From Ampullaceana balthica (lineage: Eukaryota; Mollusca; Gastropoda; Lymnaeidae), in assembly GCA_944989445.1 (NCBI GenBank), contig CALYLW010000129.1, positions 648,501 to 712,500 on the forward strand: a stretch of DNA of 64,000 nucleotides. Reading direction: 5' to 3'. The position numbers were made by a program, and so were the translations under genes. Under the pieces are notes generated by a model, which was not told the DNA's origin, did no database searches, and saw only the letters and a program-made list of their open reading frames with translations. Of the stretch, positions 32,201-42,600 are shown piece by piece. Every line of letters starts with the position of its first letter. Positions within the stretch are counted from its first letter, which is position 1.

Positions 32201-34413
32201 TCTTTCCCCTCATTCTTTGCACTATCTATGAGCAAGTCTGCGGCGTATGTTACACCATGGGTCGTATGTAGTACAATTAAAGTAACTTAACTGTGAAAGA
32301 AAAAAAATAGAAATTATAACTATAGCTTTAAAAAAAAAGTAATATACAAAGCTTCACATTATCAGTTTGAAAAAAAAAGTCAAGGAAAGAAAAAACAGCA
32401 AGTTTTTGGCCCTTATTAACAAATGGAAACCAAAATCAGTTGGCTAGTATTAAATCGTTACTCAAGACTGGTAGAAGGGTCTATAAACATTACAAATAAC
32501 ATCTATTCAATGATTTAGAGCAGGAGTGGCCAGACCTGTAGTAACTGAGAGTCATTTAAAAAATAGAAATATTGTTAAGAGATGAATTGAAAGGTCACGA
32601 CCCCACTCCCAATGAAAAATTCCTTTAATGATCTATTTTTAAACATTATTTTTTATTAAAATTTAATGATTTATATTAAAGTTTCCAAAATTTATTACCA
32701 CTAACCGTTTGTTGAAGAAATATATTCGTTACAATTACACAATTAACAAATATTAAAATATGTAAAATGTATAAATAGAAACCCACTGCAAAAAGAGCCA
32801 TAATTATTGTCAAAATTAATTGTTATGATTTTGCAGAGAAGTCTTTGAACTAGCAAGTTTCTTTAGTAGCTAGTAGTTGTGCGAATTTCTTTCAGAATGT
32901 CTTTTTCGCACATGCAGTATTCCAAGCCATGGCATAACCTGCCCCGGTATCAGATGAAGTGACACTTTCAGTGCTGAAAACAGAAAGTAGTGTTTGCTGC
33001 TGACACATTCCAGACTTAACGCAGCAAGCTTGCTTTTTCTTAATTCAGATCAAGCGCAAATTATTTTCAACCTTTTGTTTTGATCTAGAATTTAAAAAAA
33101 AACTCATTTATTTTTTTATATTATTTAATTCAAATGAAAAGTTTTCATTTCATACATTTTTTGCGAGCCGCGATGTGAACACAAAAGAGCTGTGGTTTGG
33201 CCACCGTTAATTTAGATAGTGAACTACAATTTTTTTTTATAAAATAGGAAGATTTAATCATTGGATCTATATATATATATTTCACCAAAGAGATTATGTG
33301 CAAACAAGCATGACGAATGACCCTCGCTGGGGTCGACCGATCACAGTTGGCAAGTGTGGTGGGATGAAAAGCCAAAAATAGGAGGGGGAGGGGCAACAAT
33401 GCTTCTTGCGTTGTTACTTCACAGAACAACATATCATTCGTAATGTAGTGGTTATCACGTCCGCCATGCACGCGGAAATTCCTGAGTTCAAGCCCCAGCG
33501 GGAACATTTTTTTAATTTTTAAAAATGTTTGTTTCTGCCCGTTCTTTTCCTCCTTGTATGCAAACATCCCTAACCCTCGCTAGGGTCGGCCAATCACAGT
33601 TTATGGGTTTATGGTTGGCAAGGGATGGTAGTAAGGGGGGGGGGCAGGTAACAACAGTGCGCATCTCTCCACATTCACTTGCTTTTTTTTTCATTACTTT
33701 GTGCTGCTGTTTGTGTCCATTCTCTCAACCCCTATTTACTTGGTGCTGCTTTTGTGTCTGTACTCTCACCCCCCTTCTTTGCACTATCTATGATGAGAAA
33801 GTCTGCGGCGTAGATCAGTCCTACTGATAGATAAGCTTAACAAACTTTTTTGTGTAAGCTATTAAAAAAATTTCTCATTAATTATTAATTTAATTTTACT
33901 AATTTGTTTTATTAAAATTTTTAATTTAGGAAATAACTATTAGCTATCTAGGATGTTGTGATCTGGAGAGAAGCAGACACAGTCGGCAGAAGGCCTTAAG
34001 GTAAGTAAGCAGATAACTGGCATAAAATTTTGTCCTTGCCAATAGCAGTGGTTAGCAGCTGACAAGGAAACAAAAGAGTTTTATTTTAATTTTTTAATCT
34101 GGTTCTAGGAAGGCTGCTCTAAATAGCTAGCATTAAAATTAAGTTTAATTAAATGTTAGTTACAGAGAAGATCCAGAAGTTTTTATTGAGTGTATTTAGT
34201 TTTGAAGTTGTAATTATATTTATCCTTAAATTTTGATGTTATGAATCTATTCATATTTAAATAATTCTCCACTAATTTAACCTTTTTCCCCCCTACAGGG
34301 AGAATTATTTATTCAAATGCACATGTGAAAAGTGCCTTTCTCAGACAGATGATGCTAGTGTAACATCAGAAGAGGATGATGATGATGACGAAATGGATGA
34401 AGAAGAAAAATAA
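26243..34413 (+). CDS. SMYD5: SMYD5-like SET/MYND lysine methyltransferase (5' partial)
   Basis: Exons: 26243-26491, 26654-26775, 26993-27062, 27440-27544, 27709-27771, 27950-28020, 28327-28433, 28568-28624, 29953-30047, 33930-34000, 34299-34413. All junctions are AG/GT and keep phase, giving 374 residues; human SMYD5 has 418, and the missing part is the N-terminal first exon. Residues 1-25 carry the GKGLF start of the split SET domain. A MYND-type zinc finger follows (CEYCLRSL, CPECQILYCSSGC, HQVLC). Then come the helical insert with FALIGTNGQGIGS, the SET core NHSCVPNAEITFPYG, EEITISYLGCC, post-SET CTCEKC, and the acidic tail EEDDDDDEMDEEEK that marks SMYD5. SMYD5 transfers methyl groups from SAM to lysine; reported substrates in mammals include histone H4K20 and ribosomal protein eL40. 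Two long introns (28.6-29.95 and 30.05-33.93 kb) are full of repeats. Confidence 0.93.
28108..28152 (+). other. Possible 45-nt cassette exon in SMYD5
   Basis: Between exons at 27950 and 28327 lies a segment with a CTTATAG acceptor and TTTT|GTAAGT donor. It is exactly 45 nt, has no stop in the required frame and fits the flanking phases. It would add about 15 residues (SGKYEKEFNNWSSLI). Skipping it restores the conserved GIGSSFSRW join, so it is optional at most. Confidence 0.4.
29390..29710. repeat. Dispersed repeat in SMYD5 intron
   Basis: Shares ATATACACGTCAT, GTCAAGGCCGCAA, ATTACAA and AAAGGCATTA-type stretches in the same order with 16170-16480 inside the Tigger-like element. Confidence 0.55.
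30048..31984. other. SMYD5 intron, nothing coding recognised
   Basis: Long intron. Short frames occur, but none has recognisable domains. TTGGATTCCACTGCA near 30580 recurs near 35430, and a GTTAACAGTTGACCAGTTAA stretch lies near 30222. Confidence 0.5.
31985..32275. repeat. Repeat related to LINE 3' UTR
   Basis: Contains GTCGACCAATCACAGTTTAT, TTTGCACTATCTATGA and CAAGTCTGCGGCGTATGTTA, also present at 33290-33830 and, reversed, next to the LINE at 11826-11935. Confidence 0.6.
32521..33209. mobile_element. Nonautonomous hAT element in SMYD5 intron
   Basis: Left end CAGGAGTGGCCAGACC; right end (inverted) GGTGGCCAAACCACAGCTC with GCGAGCCGCG inside, the form of many Charlie-type hATs. Flanks ATTTAGAG and ATTTAGAT match at 7 of 8. 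No coding frame. Confidence 0.7.
33290..33830. repeat. Repeat pair with tRNA-like core
   Basis: Two partial copies of the 31985-32275 repeat (CCTCGCTGGGGTCGACC near 33320 and CCTCGCTAGGGTCGGCC near 33572) surround a tRNA-like sequence. Ends CTATCTATGATGAGAAAGTC, then TGCGGCGTA. Confidence 0.6.
33434..33505 (+). pseudogene. tRNA-Val-like sequence, degenerate
   Basis: 72 nt with a good D-arm (TGTAGTGGTTATCAC), an anticodon stem TCCGC/GCGGA and box B (GAGTTCAAGCC). The acceptor stem pairs poorly and the conserved T before the anticodon is A. It resembles tRNA-Val but is more likely a SINE head or dead copy. Confidence 0.55.
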
Positions 34414-36328
34414 TAAATTATAATAAATCTTCATTTTAAGTAATCTTTGTGTCAAACATGTGTTCTAGTGTTTTATCCACTTTCTGTGGATCTCAATCTC
34501 ACCATGATAAATTTTACATTCCATTTTAAAACTTCAAGTAATTTTCTTAAACCACTTGACAAATTGTTATAACTTTTTAATGAACCCTTGATTCTGGGAT
34601 TTAAAATCTTGAGTATGATTAGAAATATGGAAGGAGTTGGACTTTACCTCAAACATTTCTTACATTTTACAGTTGTATTAAATAAAGCTTCAGCTACAAA
34701 TTATTTATTTAATGAATTAACAGGAGTCCAAGTAGTACTGTAGTTCTGAATGCTTACTTATATTTCAAGAAAAGTCGGAAAGACCAAAAATATTATTAGA
34801 GTAATTTTATTTGTCAAATAATAAAAGTGATAATTTTACATTAAATTACAAAGGCTTTAAAATAAAAATCGTAGGAGAATAAAAAAAAACAAAAGTGTAA
34901 GGTCACTTTTTAAAATTTTAACTCAACACTTTTTTTTTCCAGATTAAAACAAATTTTTATTTAACATTTATTTTATTTATAATAATAAGTTGGCAAGAAA
35001 TGAAAACTGTAACAACAGAATAGATAAATTATTAAATGCACAAAAAGTATTAATTTACAGTAGTACCTTATTTTTTCATACGCGTCATTTGCACCTGCAG
35101 CTTGGCATATAATCAACTCTATTTCAAAATAACTTAAATTTATTGTTTCAATACAGTATGAATAAATATATTTAAAAATTACTGCTGCTAATTAGCACGT
35201 GAACAAGTAATCATAAAAATATGAATGATGAAATGGATAATGACACGTTGACTAGTTTTTTAGCAACTTAAGATATAGCTTTGTTATCTATGTGGTAAAT
35301 CTAGCTCTCATTTGTGCTTTAGAAATAAAGGTTTGGCAACATAACTGGTGAGAAAATACTAATACAAAGAGAGCATTAAAAAACATCTACATAATAGGGT
35401 TGACAAGTTAACTGAGGTTGAGTTAACTGGATTCCACTGCATTTTTAAAACCTAAAAGTTGTACCATAGGTACAATCAGTTCTGTTCCATGAAATTTGCA
35501 AACGCTTTTTAAAAAAAAAGCCATTACACTTGCCATGTAAGTTGCATACATATAACAGTTTTTTGTACAATGACCTGTCCTAAGTATAATAAGTATTCAA
35601 TAAAGCATGTACTGGTAAGTAAACCAGACCAAGCAAACAAGGAAAATTATCTGGCATTCACATAAGAACCAACTGAAAGATGAAAACTGAATGAGAATGC
35701 AATGAATCACAAATAAACTATGTAAAATGCTTTGCATTAAAAAATGATTAACACGTTAATAATTTGGCATTGATTGAGGACAAGTGCACACAAATGTTGA
35801 TTCAAATTCTACTAAATATGAAAAAAAAAGGGGGGGGGGATTTAATGTTTGTAATTTTACATTGATTTATCAATGGAGCGATTGTAGGAAAATTTGAAAA
35901 AGCACCTTGAGCAGAGTTGGGATTACATTTTGGAATATCTCTTGTGAAAAAAAAATTATATTGATAAAATTTTAATTAACATTTTTAAACAACTGACACC
36001 TAATCAATATTGCATTCACAGTAGCTTTATATGACATGTATAGGTTAACGCTTAAATGATGAGATTCAACATTAATATTACAGTATTATGCATGCTAGAA
36101 TAAATATTCACTGGTACAACTTAAAACTTCATTGATCACATAGCAAATCCATCAAAAAATTATTTAAGATGGTTTTATAAATAAATGACATGAGTATAAG
36201 TCGTGCTATTATATTTTATAATATAATTCACGTTATTTTTCTAAACCTTGCAAATAAAACTATAAGGGCCACAGCAACAGATTTTGTCATGTTTATTTTT
36301 TGGAAATGCTTTGCTACTAATATAATAT
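34414..36328. other. Intergenic region between convergent genes
   Basis: AT-rich. Polyadenylation signal AATAAA for SMYD5 at 34681, with others near the stop codon. No further gene recognised. Confidence 0.6.
34681..34686 (+). terminator. Polyadenylation signal for SMYD5
   Basis: AATAAA 268 bp past the stop codon; AATAAA-like sequences right at the stop (34414-34428) are alternatives. Confidence 0.5.
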
Positions 36329-36518
36329 AACCCCCTTTCCAGTCCATAACGGACTATGGGGCAAGTTAAGTAGCGTTCACAAGTTTTAATTAGCCGCCAC
36401 TAATGAGCAAGGGATTGTGTGGTCAGCACAAAGCCCCAAGGGTCATGCCAGCACCGAGAATGGAACCCGCTACACTCTTCTACCTCGGTTCGGCAGTCCA
36501 GCGCGCTACCGCTAGATT
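36329..36518 (-). mobile_element. tRNA-derived SINE between the two genes
   Basis: Minus strand: box A TAGCGCGCTGGACTG, box B-like GGGTTCCATTC, then an unrelated body with CTCATTAGTGGCGGC and CCGTTATGGACTGG. A different family from the SINE at 2146. Ends against TTATATTA on the left. Confidence 0.75.
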
Positions 36519-36556
36519 TTTAAACAAATTAAAATATAAAAAATGATAAATACTAT

Positions 36557-36562
36557 TTTATT
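36557..36562 (-). terminator. Polyadenylation signal for Tudor gene
   Basis: AATAAA on the minus strand, about 50 bp beyond the stop codon at 36610-36612. Confidence 0.6.
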
Positions 36563-36609
36563 TTTACTATCATTTGGACATTCTTGTAGTGTCTTTCATG
36601 CCCAAGAAA

Positions 36610-39600
36610 TTACAGTAGTAAATACTGCTCATCATCTCGATTTGTTAGATAGTCACCATCGTTGGGGCAATCATAGATTAAATGACCCTCTTTCTTACAT
36701 GAAGAACACACAACCTTACCAGGGATCCAAATTCTGCTTTCTGTATTGGTACTGGTCTGCATGCGGAGATCTGCAAAAAGTGACTTTCTAGGAGAGCATG
36801 AACCCGCAAGAGCTCCTAATCTGGATGGATGAATTATCTTTCGTTTCTCCCTAGTTTCACCTGTCAGAACTTCCTCTTGATAAACTACATTGTCATCATG
36901 GCCAGTTTCAGATGAATACTCAACATGACTTGACTGTGCTGACTTCACATAGTTAGTGAGAGGTACAAATTTTGTCTTTTTCTTTTTGCCCTGTTTCACT
37001 CTACTGTGTTGCTGAGAAGTTTGAATATTAAATGTTTCTTCGGAGGCACTTGAAACTACATCTGCACTGGTGAAGAACTGCTCAGGCCATTCAGGAACTG
37101 GTGGAATTTTTCCTTGGTTTTGTTCATAATCACATGTCTGCTCACTTTCACCAGTCAGGTTGGCCTTCAAGCACTGAATTTGAGGTTCGTTCAACGGGGA
37201 TTTGATATTGTAGAATTCTGGATCCACCGAAGTGCTAGCGTGGGATGCTTTTTGAGGCCAAAGACTACCTTGTGGGAGAAGTTCAGAAAGACTTTTCCAT
37301 TTCACAGTGTTAGAAGGAGGTTCAGGTAAAAATTTATTTGCTGTAGAAATTTCAACAGAAGATCTCTGAGACACACTGGTAGTAGATACCTCTTTTGAAT
37401 CAGAATCACTTGTTGAATTAGACTCCCGTGAGCCCTTGAATTCATGGGGCTCTGAATTTTGATTTTTTTCATGACCGATTTCATCAGTTTCTCCCTTAAA
37501 GAGTTTTTCACAACTTTCATTGGAGAGTTGGGATTTTTCCATTTTGCCTCCAGCAGACATAGAATTGAGAACTAAGTTTTTTTTATCTTCAAATTCTGAG
37601 GCATGGCTTAATGCTAAGCTGTCAGAAGAGAGCTTATAGCTAGAACTAGTCAAAGATGTCTTTGGGTAATAAATACTTTGATCAATATGGACAGGGTGAC
37701 CTGCAGTTTCCACATTAGGTGGAATAAACAATGGTGCAGTTGTTTTGTTTCTGGTTTGGTTGCTTCCATCTGATTTAAGGAACATAAACAGCTAAAAAAA
37801 TTAATTAACATCATAATGGTCATCTATTAAAACAAAACTAATTCTTTATTAAAAGTTTAAAAAAAAATTATAAATTAAATGTAAATATAAAATATTGCCA
37901 TGAAATTTCTTTTTAATGTTCCAGTCTCAACTAACAAATTAAAAGTTACATACCGCAAGAAGCTAAATTACTGTATATACTCGAGTATAAGTAGACTCAC
38001 TGATTTGTCACTTGAAAAGTGGAATTTTACATTTCATGGTAAACTCATGGCGTCTATAAAATGAGTTATGCAGGTATAAGTCGACACCCTGATTTTTGCC
38101 TTGACATTTGGAGAAAAAAACTCAACTTATACTCGAGTATTTACGGTAATCTCTCAAAATACATTCTATTTCAATATCATATTATTTATATCAAAATGTC
38201 AGATTCAGTTAAGCTTATGTCATATAATTGGAGGGATGTAGGTCAACAGCAGTGATGACTAAATTTGTCTTACCATGGGTTTGTGTTGCACTATCAACAG
38301 TGGTTGGTTTAATAGCTTGTGGTAAAGGTAGATTACCACTGTGTAGTCTCAGCAGCAAGTCCAGCAGCAGAGAACGGACACTCCTGGGTTGGTTTTTATA
38401 GAGATGTTTAAAACTTTATAAGTGTTATGTTAGCAATTGATACCTTAGATAATGCTGAGATGGCCATGAAAAATTTGTGGGTAAGTAATGAATTATTGTT
38501 TGCTAAGTCATAAATAGTTGTCAATGGCTAGACATGTTTGTGGTTAGGTCATTAAGTGTTAATAGGTTATGAATAGATGGTTGCTAAGTTATAAATAGTT
38601 AATGGCTGGTTGGCTAGGTCATAAAAAGTTGGTGGCTAGGTCATAAATATACTGCAGATAGGTTGGCTACGTCATGAACAGATGGTGCTGAGGTCATTAA
38701 TAATAGTAGGTGTCTAAGTCATAAATTATTGGTGGCAAGATAATTGAGTAAGACATAGAGTAATTTACCACCTCGTGAACGCCATACGCTAAAAATAGCA
38801 CCATTTTTGGCTTTCATGACCTAGTTTCTAAACCGTTCGACTGAGGGTAAAAATGAAAGTACCTACAAGTAGTATGACAACAAGGCTACTATAATGAGAC
38901 AGCATTCTTGTATTACTACGCGGGATTAGAGTGTAAAGTCCAATTTTATCTGACCCAGTTAGCTACCGCCTGCCGAACACTTTTTTTGCTTAATTTACTT
39001 CAAAGCAGACACTTTTACCTCAAAGCAGACACGTAACCAAAATCACCAAAGAATCAATGTTTAGTTAATAGAGTCAACAAATAACACTGGAGATGTCAAT
39101 AATAATGTAATAAACGTTTATTAAAGAAATTAGAGCCCGAATAACTTAGATCTATATATACAAAATAATACTATAGGTAGATCTATAATCTATAGTCTAG
39201 TCAGGGCAGCAAACAGTGCACAAAAAAGTGCCTTGTTTCAAAGATGCACAATTTTGCGTGCACTGTGCATGCAACCAGCCATCACACACATCACATTGGA
39301 CCCAAACCTCTGCCCCTCCCCCTTTTTTGCACCCATGACACATTCCTTCCAACAAGAGATCCTCTTCTATATCTAAAGTATCGTCATCTGCAGCCATGTC
39401 AAGCTCCATTGTTTAAATCAACTGTGAGTCGTCACTGCTGCTATCAGGTAGATCTATTACTGGATACATCAACTGTGAGTCATCACTGCTGCTATCAGAT
39501 AGATCTATTACTGGATACTTCTTTACTTTCTTGGACTCCACTATTTTCATTTTTTAAATCTGCTCTTCTTCTCTCTTGCGTCTTTTTTCTTCCCTTTCTT

Positions 39601-42600
39601 GCTCTCTTTTCCTTTTTGTAGCCTATTTTTTGGCATCCTTTCTCTTTTTGCTTTCTTCCCTCTCGATCTGTCTTTTCATTTTATTTTTTCTATTTCTTCT
39701 TTGTCTGTTGTTTTCTTTTTTTAATGCTTCTCTAAACTCTTCTCCACTGACCAAGTTTGGCATGGTTGGAGCATTTGCTGTTTTCTTTTTGTTTTTATTC
39801 CTTCTAACAAAAGCAGGCAGCTTTAAAATGTCATCTACTGTCAAGTTAGCTTTGACTGTGCAGTTTTTGGGTTCTTCTAGACTGCACGTTTCTATTAGCC
39901 CCACAGCTAAGGCTTGAAACTTGTTCTCTTCTTCCTCTTTGCTAAGGTTGTGTCCTGCAGTAGAACTTGTCATTGTCAGTTGACAAATTTTTTTAATTAA
40001 ATTGGTTGCGACCCATTTCATCATATAAAAAGTTTGAATAGTCATGGAGTGCTTTAAGTTGTGCAGCAGACAAATTGAACTTTGGTGGTGATGATGCAGG
40101 TAATGATTCTGGTTGGGAAGATTTGTAAATGATAGACTTATTTTCATTCTCAAATGGGCTGTTTTCCTGTATAATGGGCTGGGTCTCTATGACTACTTGT
40201 GTTTCATTCGCAATCGGTTGTGTCTCAATGAGTGCCTGTGTGTAAGATTCGATTGGCTGTGTCTCAATGATTGTTTCTGTGTAAATTTCTATTGGCTGTC
40301 TCAGTGATTGTTTCTGTGTAAGATTCGATTGGCTGTGTTTCAGTGGTTGCTGCTGTGTCGGATTCTATGTGTTGTGCCTCGATGATTGCTTGGTTATCGT
40401 TGGGACTCAATCAATTTGTTGTCATTTATGCTGTGCAGGTGGTTTAGCTTAATTTTCCTACATGAAAAAGTGTTCGCAACGAAGTAATATCCTACAATAA
40501 AACAAATATACTTCAACGCGAACATGCCCTCAAAACGAACACTACTATTTTCAAATAACACTAGAGGCCAAGAGCTAGACCCTTATTTAACTAAATTTTT
40601 CTGCAGAATAAAAGTGTTCGGTACGAAGTAAAATCCAACTTTAAACTTACTTCGTCGCGAACACCCCTTCGAAACGAACATTGCTATTAAATAGCATTGT
40701 AAAGTATAACAGCGTGGTTACTGACTATTTGTAAGTGATGATGCAATACCAAACACGTGTGTTTTCCAAAGCGAACAGGAAAAGTAGTCTTAACCCGGAA
40801 ATCAACTTCGTTCTTCCTAGGGACGCTGACAGCATGCATGGCGCAAGGATCAAAATGTTGACACACATTTACTCACAAAATAGTCCGTCCCGGCAAACGA
40901 AACGATAAAATGATATTGAAAACAGAACTACTTTCGACTTACGGGTGTTCGTTTTCGTGTTAGACGGAAAATAAAAATACAGAGAACGCTTTATGAAATA
41001 GTGTTCGCTTCGACATAGCGTTCGCGAGGCGGTAACTTACTCTAGATTGTTGGTGGTAAGGGAAATTATAAAAGTTTTTTTCTAAAAACAGATTAATGTT
41101 AATTATGAAGGATATCTGAACTCAGAGATTCTGAAATTCTCAGCTTTTCTTTTTAAAATGTAATAAGAGTAATAAACAAAACATTTTTATTCATTAGAAT
41201 GTTGCATCTTAGTCAGTTTTGCTTATTCTCTGCTTTGGGGGTGAACCATTCTGTACTCTATAGCTGGGCTCTAACATTGGGTCTGCCAAGCCATTTTTTA
41301 TGATCCATATCGAGTCGTTAGCCTTTAAAGCATTTTTTTGCCTTCTAGGAAAACTTCTGTGGGGAAAATGTTAAAGAAGTCTACTGGCTGGCATTTTCAC
41401 AGTGTCACATGCTCATCAGGTCATGCAATTTGTAAGCATGTGAATACTGATTAAGTCTACCAGCATCAATTTCAAGACTGTTCCAGGAACTTTTTTCTGC
41501 CATCTTATGTCAATAAATTTGCCTAGTGGTATATGGTCTAGTGTGTCTGCTGTATTATGTCCACATATGGCTAAGCACAAAGAATAGATGTTCATGTTTG
41601 CTATAAATACTTTAAACAGAATATAGCAAATGTGATTGTAAAAAGTCATAATCTTATCATACCAGTTTTCTATTGACTTTTTAATCAGGTCCAAACATGT
41701 TCCTCTTACTCACCTGCTGGTTAATTGATGAAGCAGTTTCTCTTTCATCTCCACAATTATTTTTGCATAATGATCAGGAAACTTGTCAACAAGGATACTT
41801 TGTGTGCGGGTCATAAATACATCTACACATTCAAGGTACATTATCTCCACATTATGTGATGACTCTTGATCCTGTTTTCTCTGAATTTGACAAGTTTAAT
41901 TTTAAATATTTTAAAATCTTCAAAAGAAGACAAAAATTGAAATACACTGAACTATGGTGAATTTGACGTGCAGAACAATTTAATATTATAAATCTAATAA
42001 TAATATAACAATAAATTTTATGCCAAGAGTATATTTTGCCCAATAAATACGTGAGTTCAAATCAATCAATAAAAACTTTTTTGATATAATTTATTTTTTA
42101 TTGTGTAAATCGTACCTGTTTATTAAAAATTATCCACCGCTCCATTAAGGTAACAGCATACTTCTGTATCTCAGAACATATGCTGAAGAAAGAAATTAAA
42201 ATGCAATGTGTAATTAATGGAAAAAAAATCTTGTTAAGAAATAATGAAAATATTATTTGTAGGTTAATAGTTTCTGTCATACTTTTATTTCAAAATATAA
42301 AAAAAGCAAATAATAACAACAGAATAAATTGCTTGTCTTCCACAAGGTGATAAAGAGCACTCATTTATTTAGTCACAAGAAAATTTTTGACTACAGAATT
42401 CTTCATAGTTTATTACAGTAATGACTAATCAATTTTAAAGAGCATATCGGCATCTTTCCGTCTCGCAAGACGATGGTGCATCACCGTTGAGTTGGGTTGT
42501 ATTTCCTCGAGTGGCTGTGCAGTCCTATCCTTGAGTGACAGTCTTTACCACAGCTTTTACACACGAGTTCTGTGCTTCCAAATGTTTTGGCCTTTCTCCT

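Larger units (their letters stand above)
38758..41042 (-). mobile_element. TA-flanked DNA transposon with PHD-like product
   Basis: Inverted ends GAGTAATTTACCACCTCGTG and GAGTAAGTTACCGCCTCGCG, continuing AACGCYAT, flanked by TA (38756-38757 and 41043-41044). 2.3 kb, inside an intron of the Tudor gene. The minus strand keeps what looks like the C-terminal part of an element protein, with no DDE core left. TA targets suggest the Tc1/mariner/pogo group (inference). GTGTTCGC-ACGAAGTAA motifs repeat near 40465, 40610 and 40650. Confidence 0.75.

Noticed and set aside
33434..33505. Functional tRNA-Val gene
   Set aside because: The acceptor stem pairs poorly and the anticodon loop lacks the conserved T33.
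39244..39917. Plus-strand Phe/Leu-rich frames suggesting membrane proteins
   Set aside because: They are complements of Lys/Glu-rich and Cys-rich coding sequence on the minus strand.
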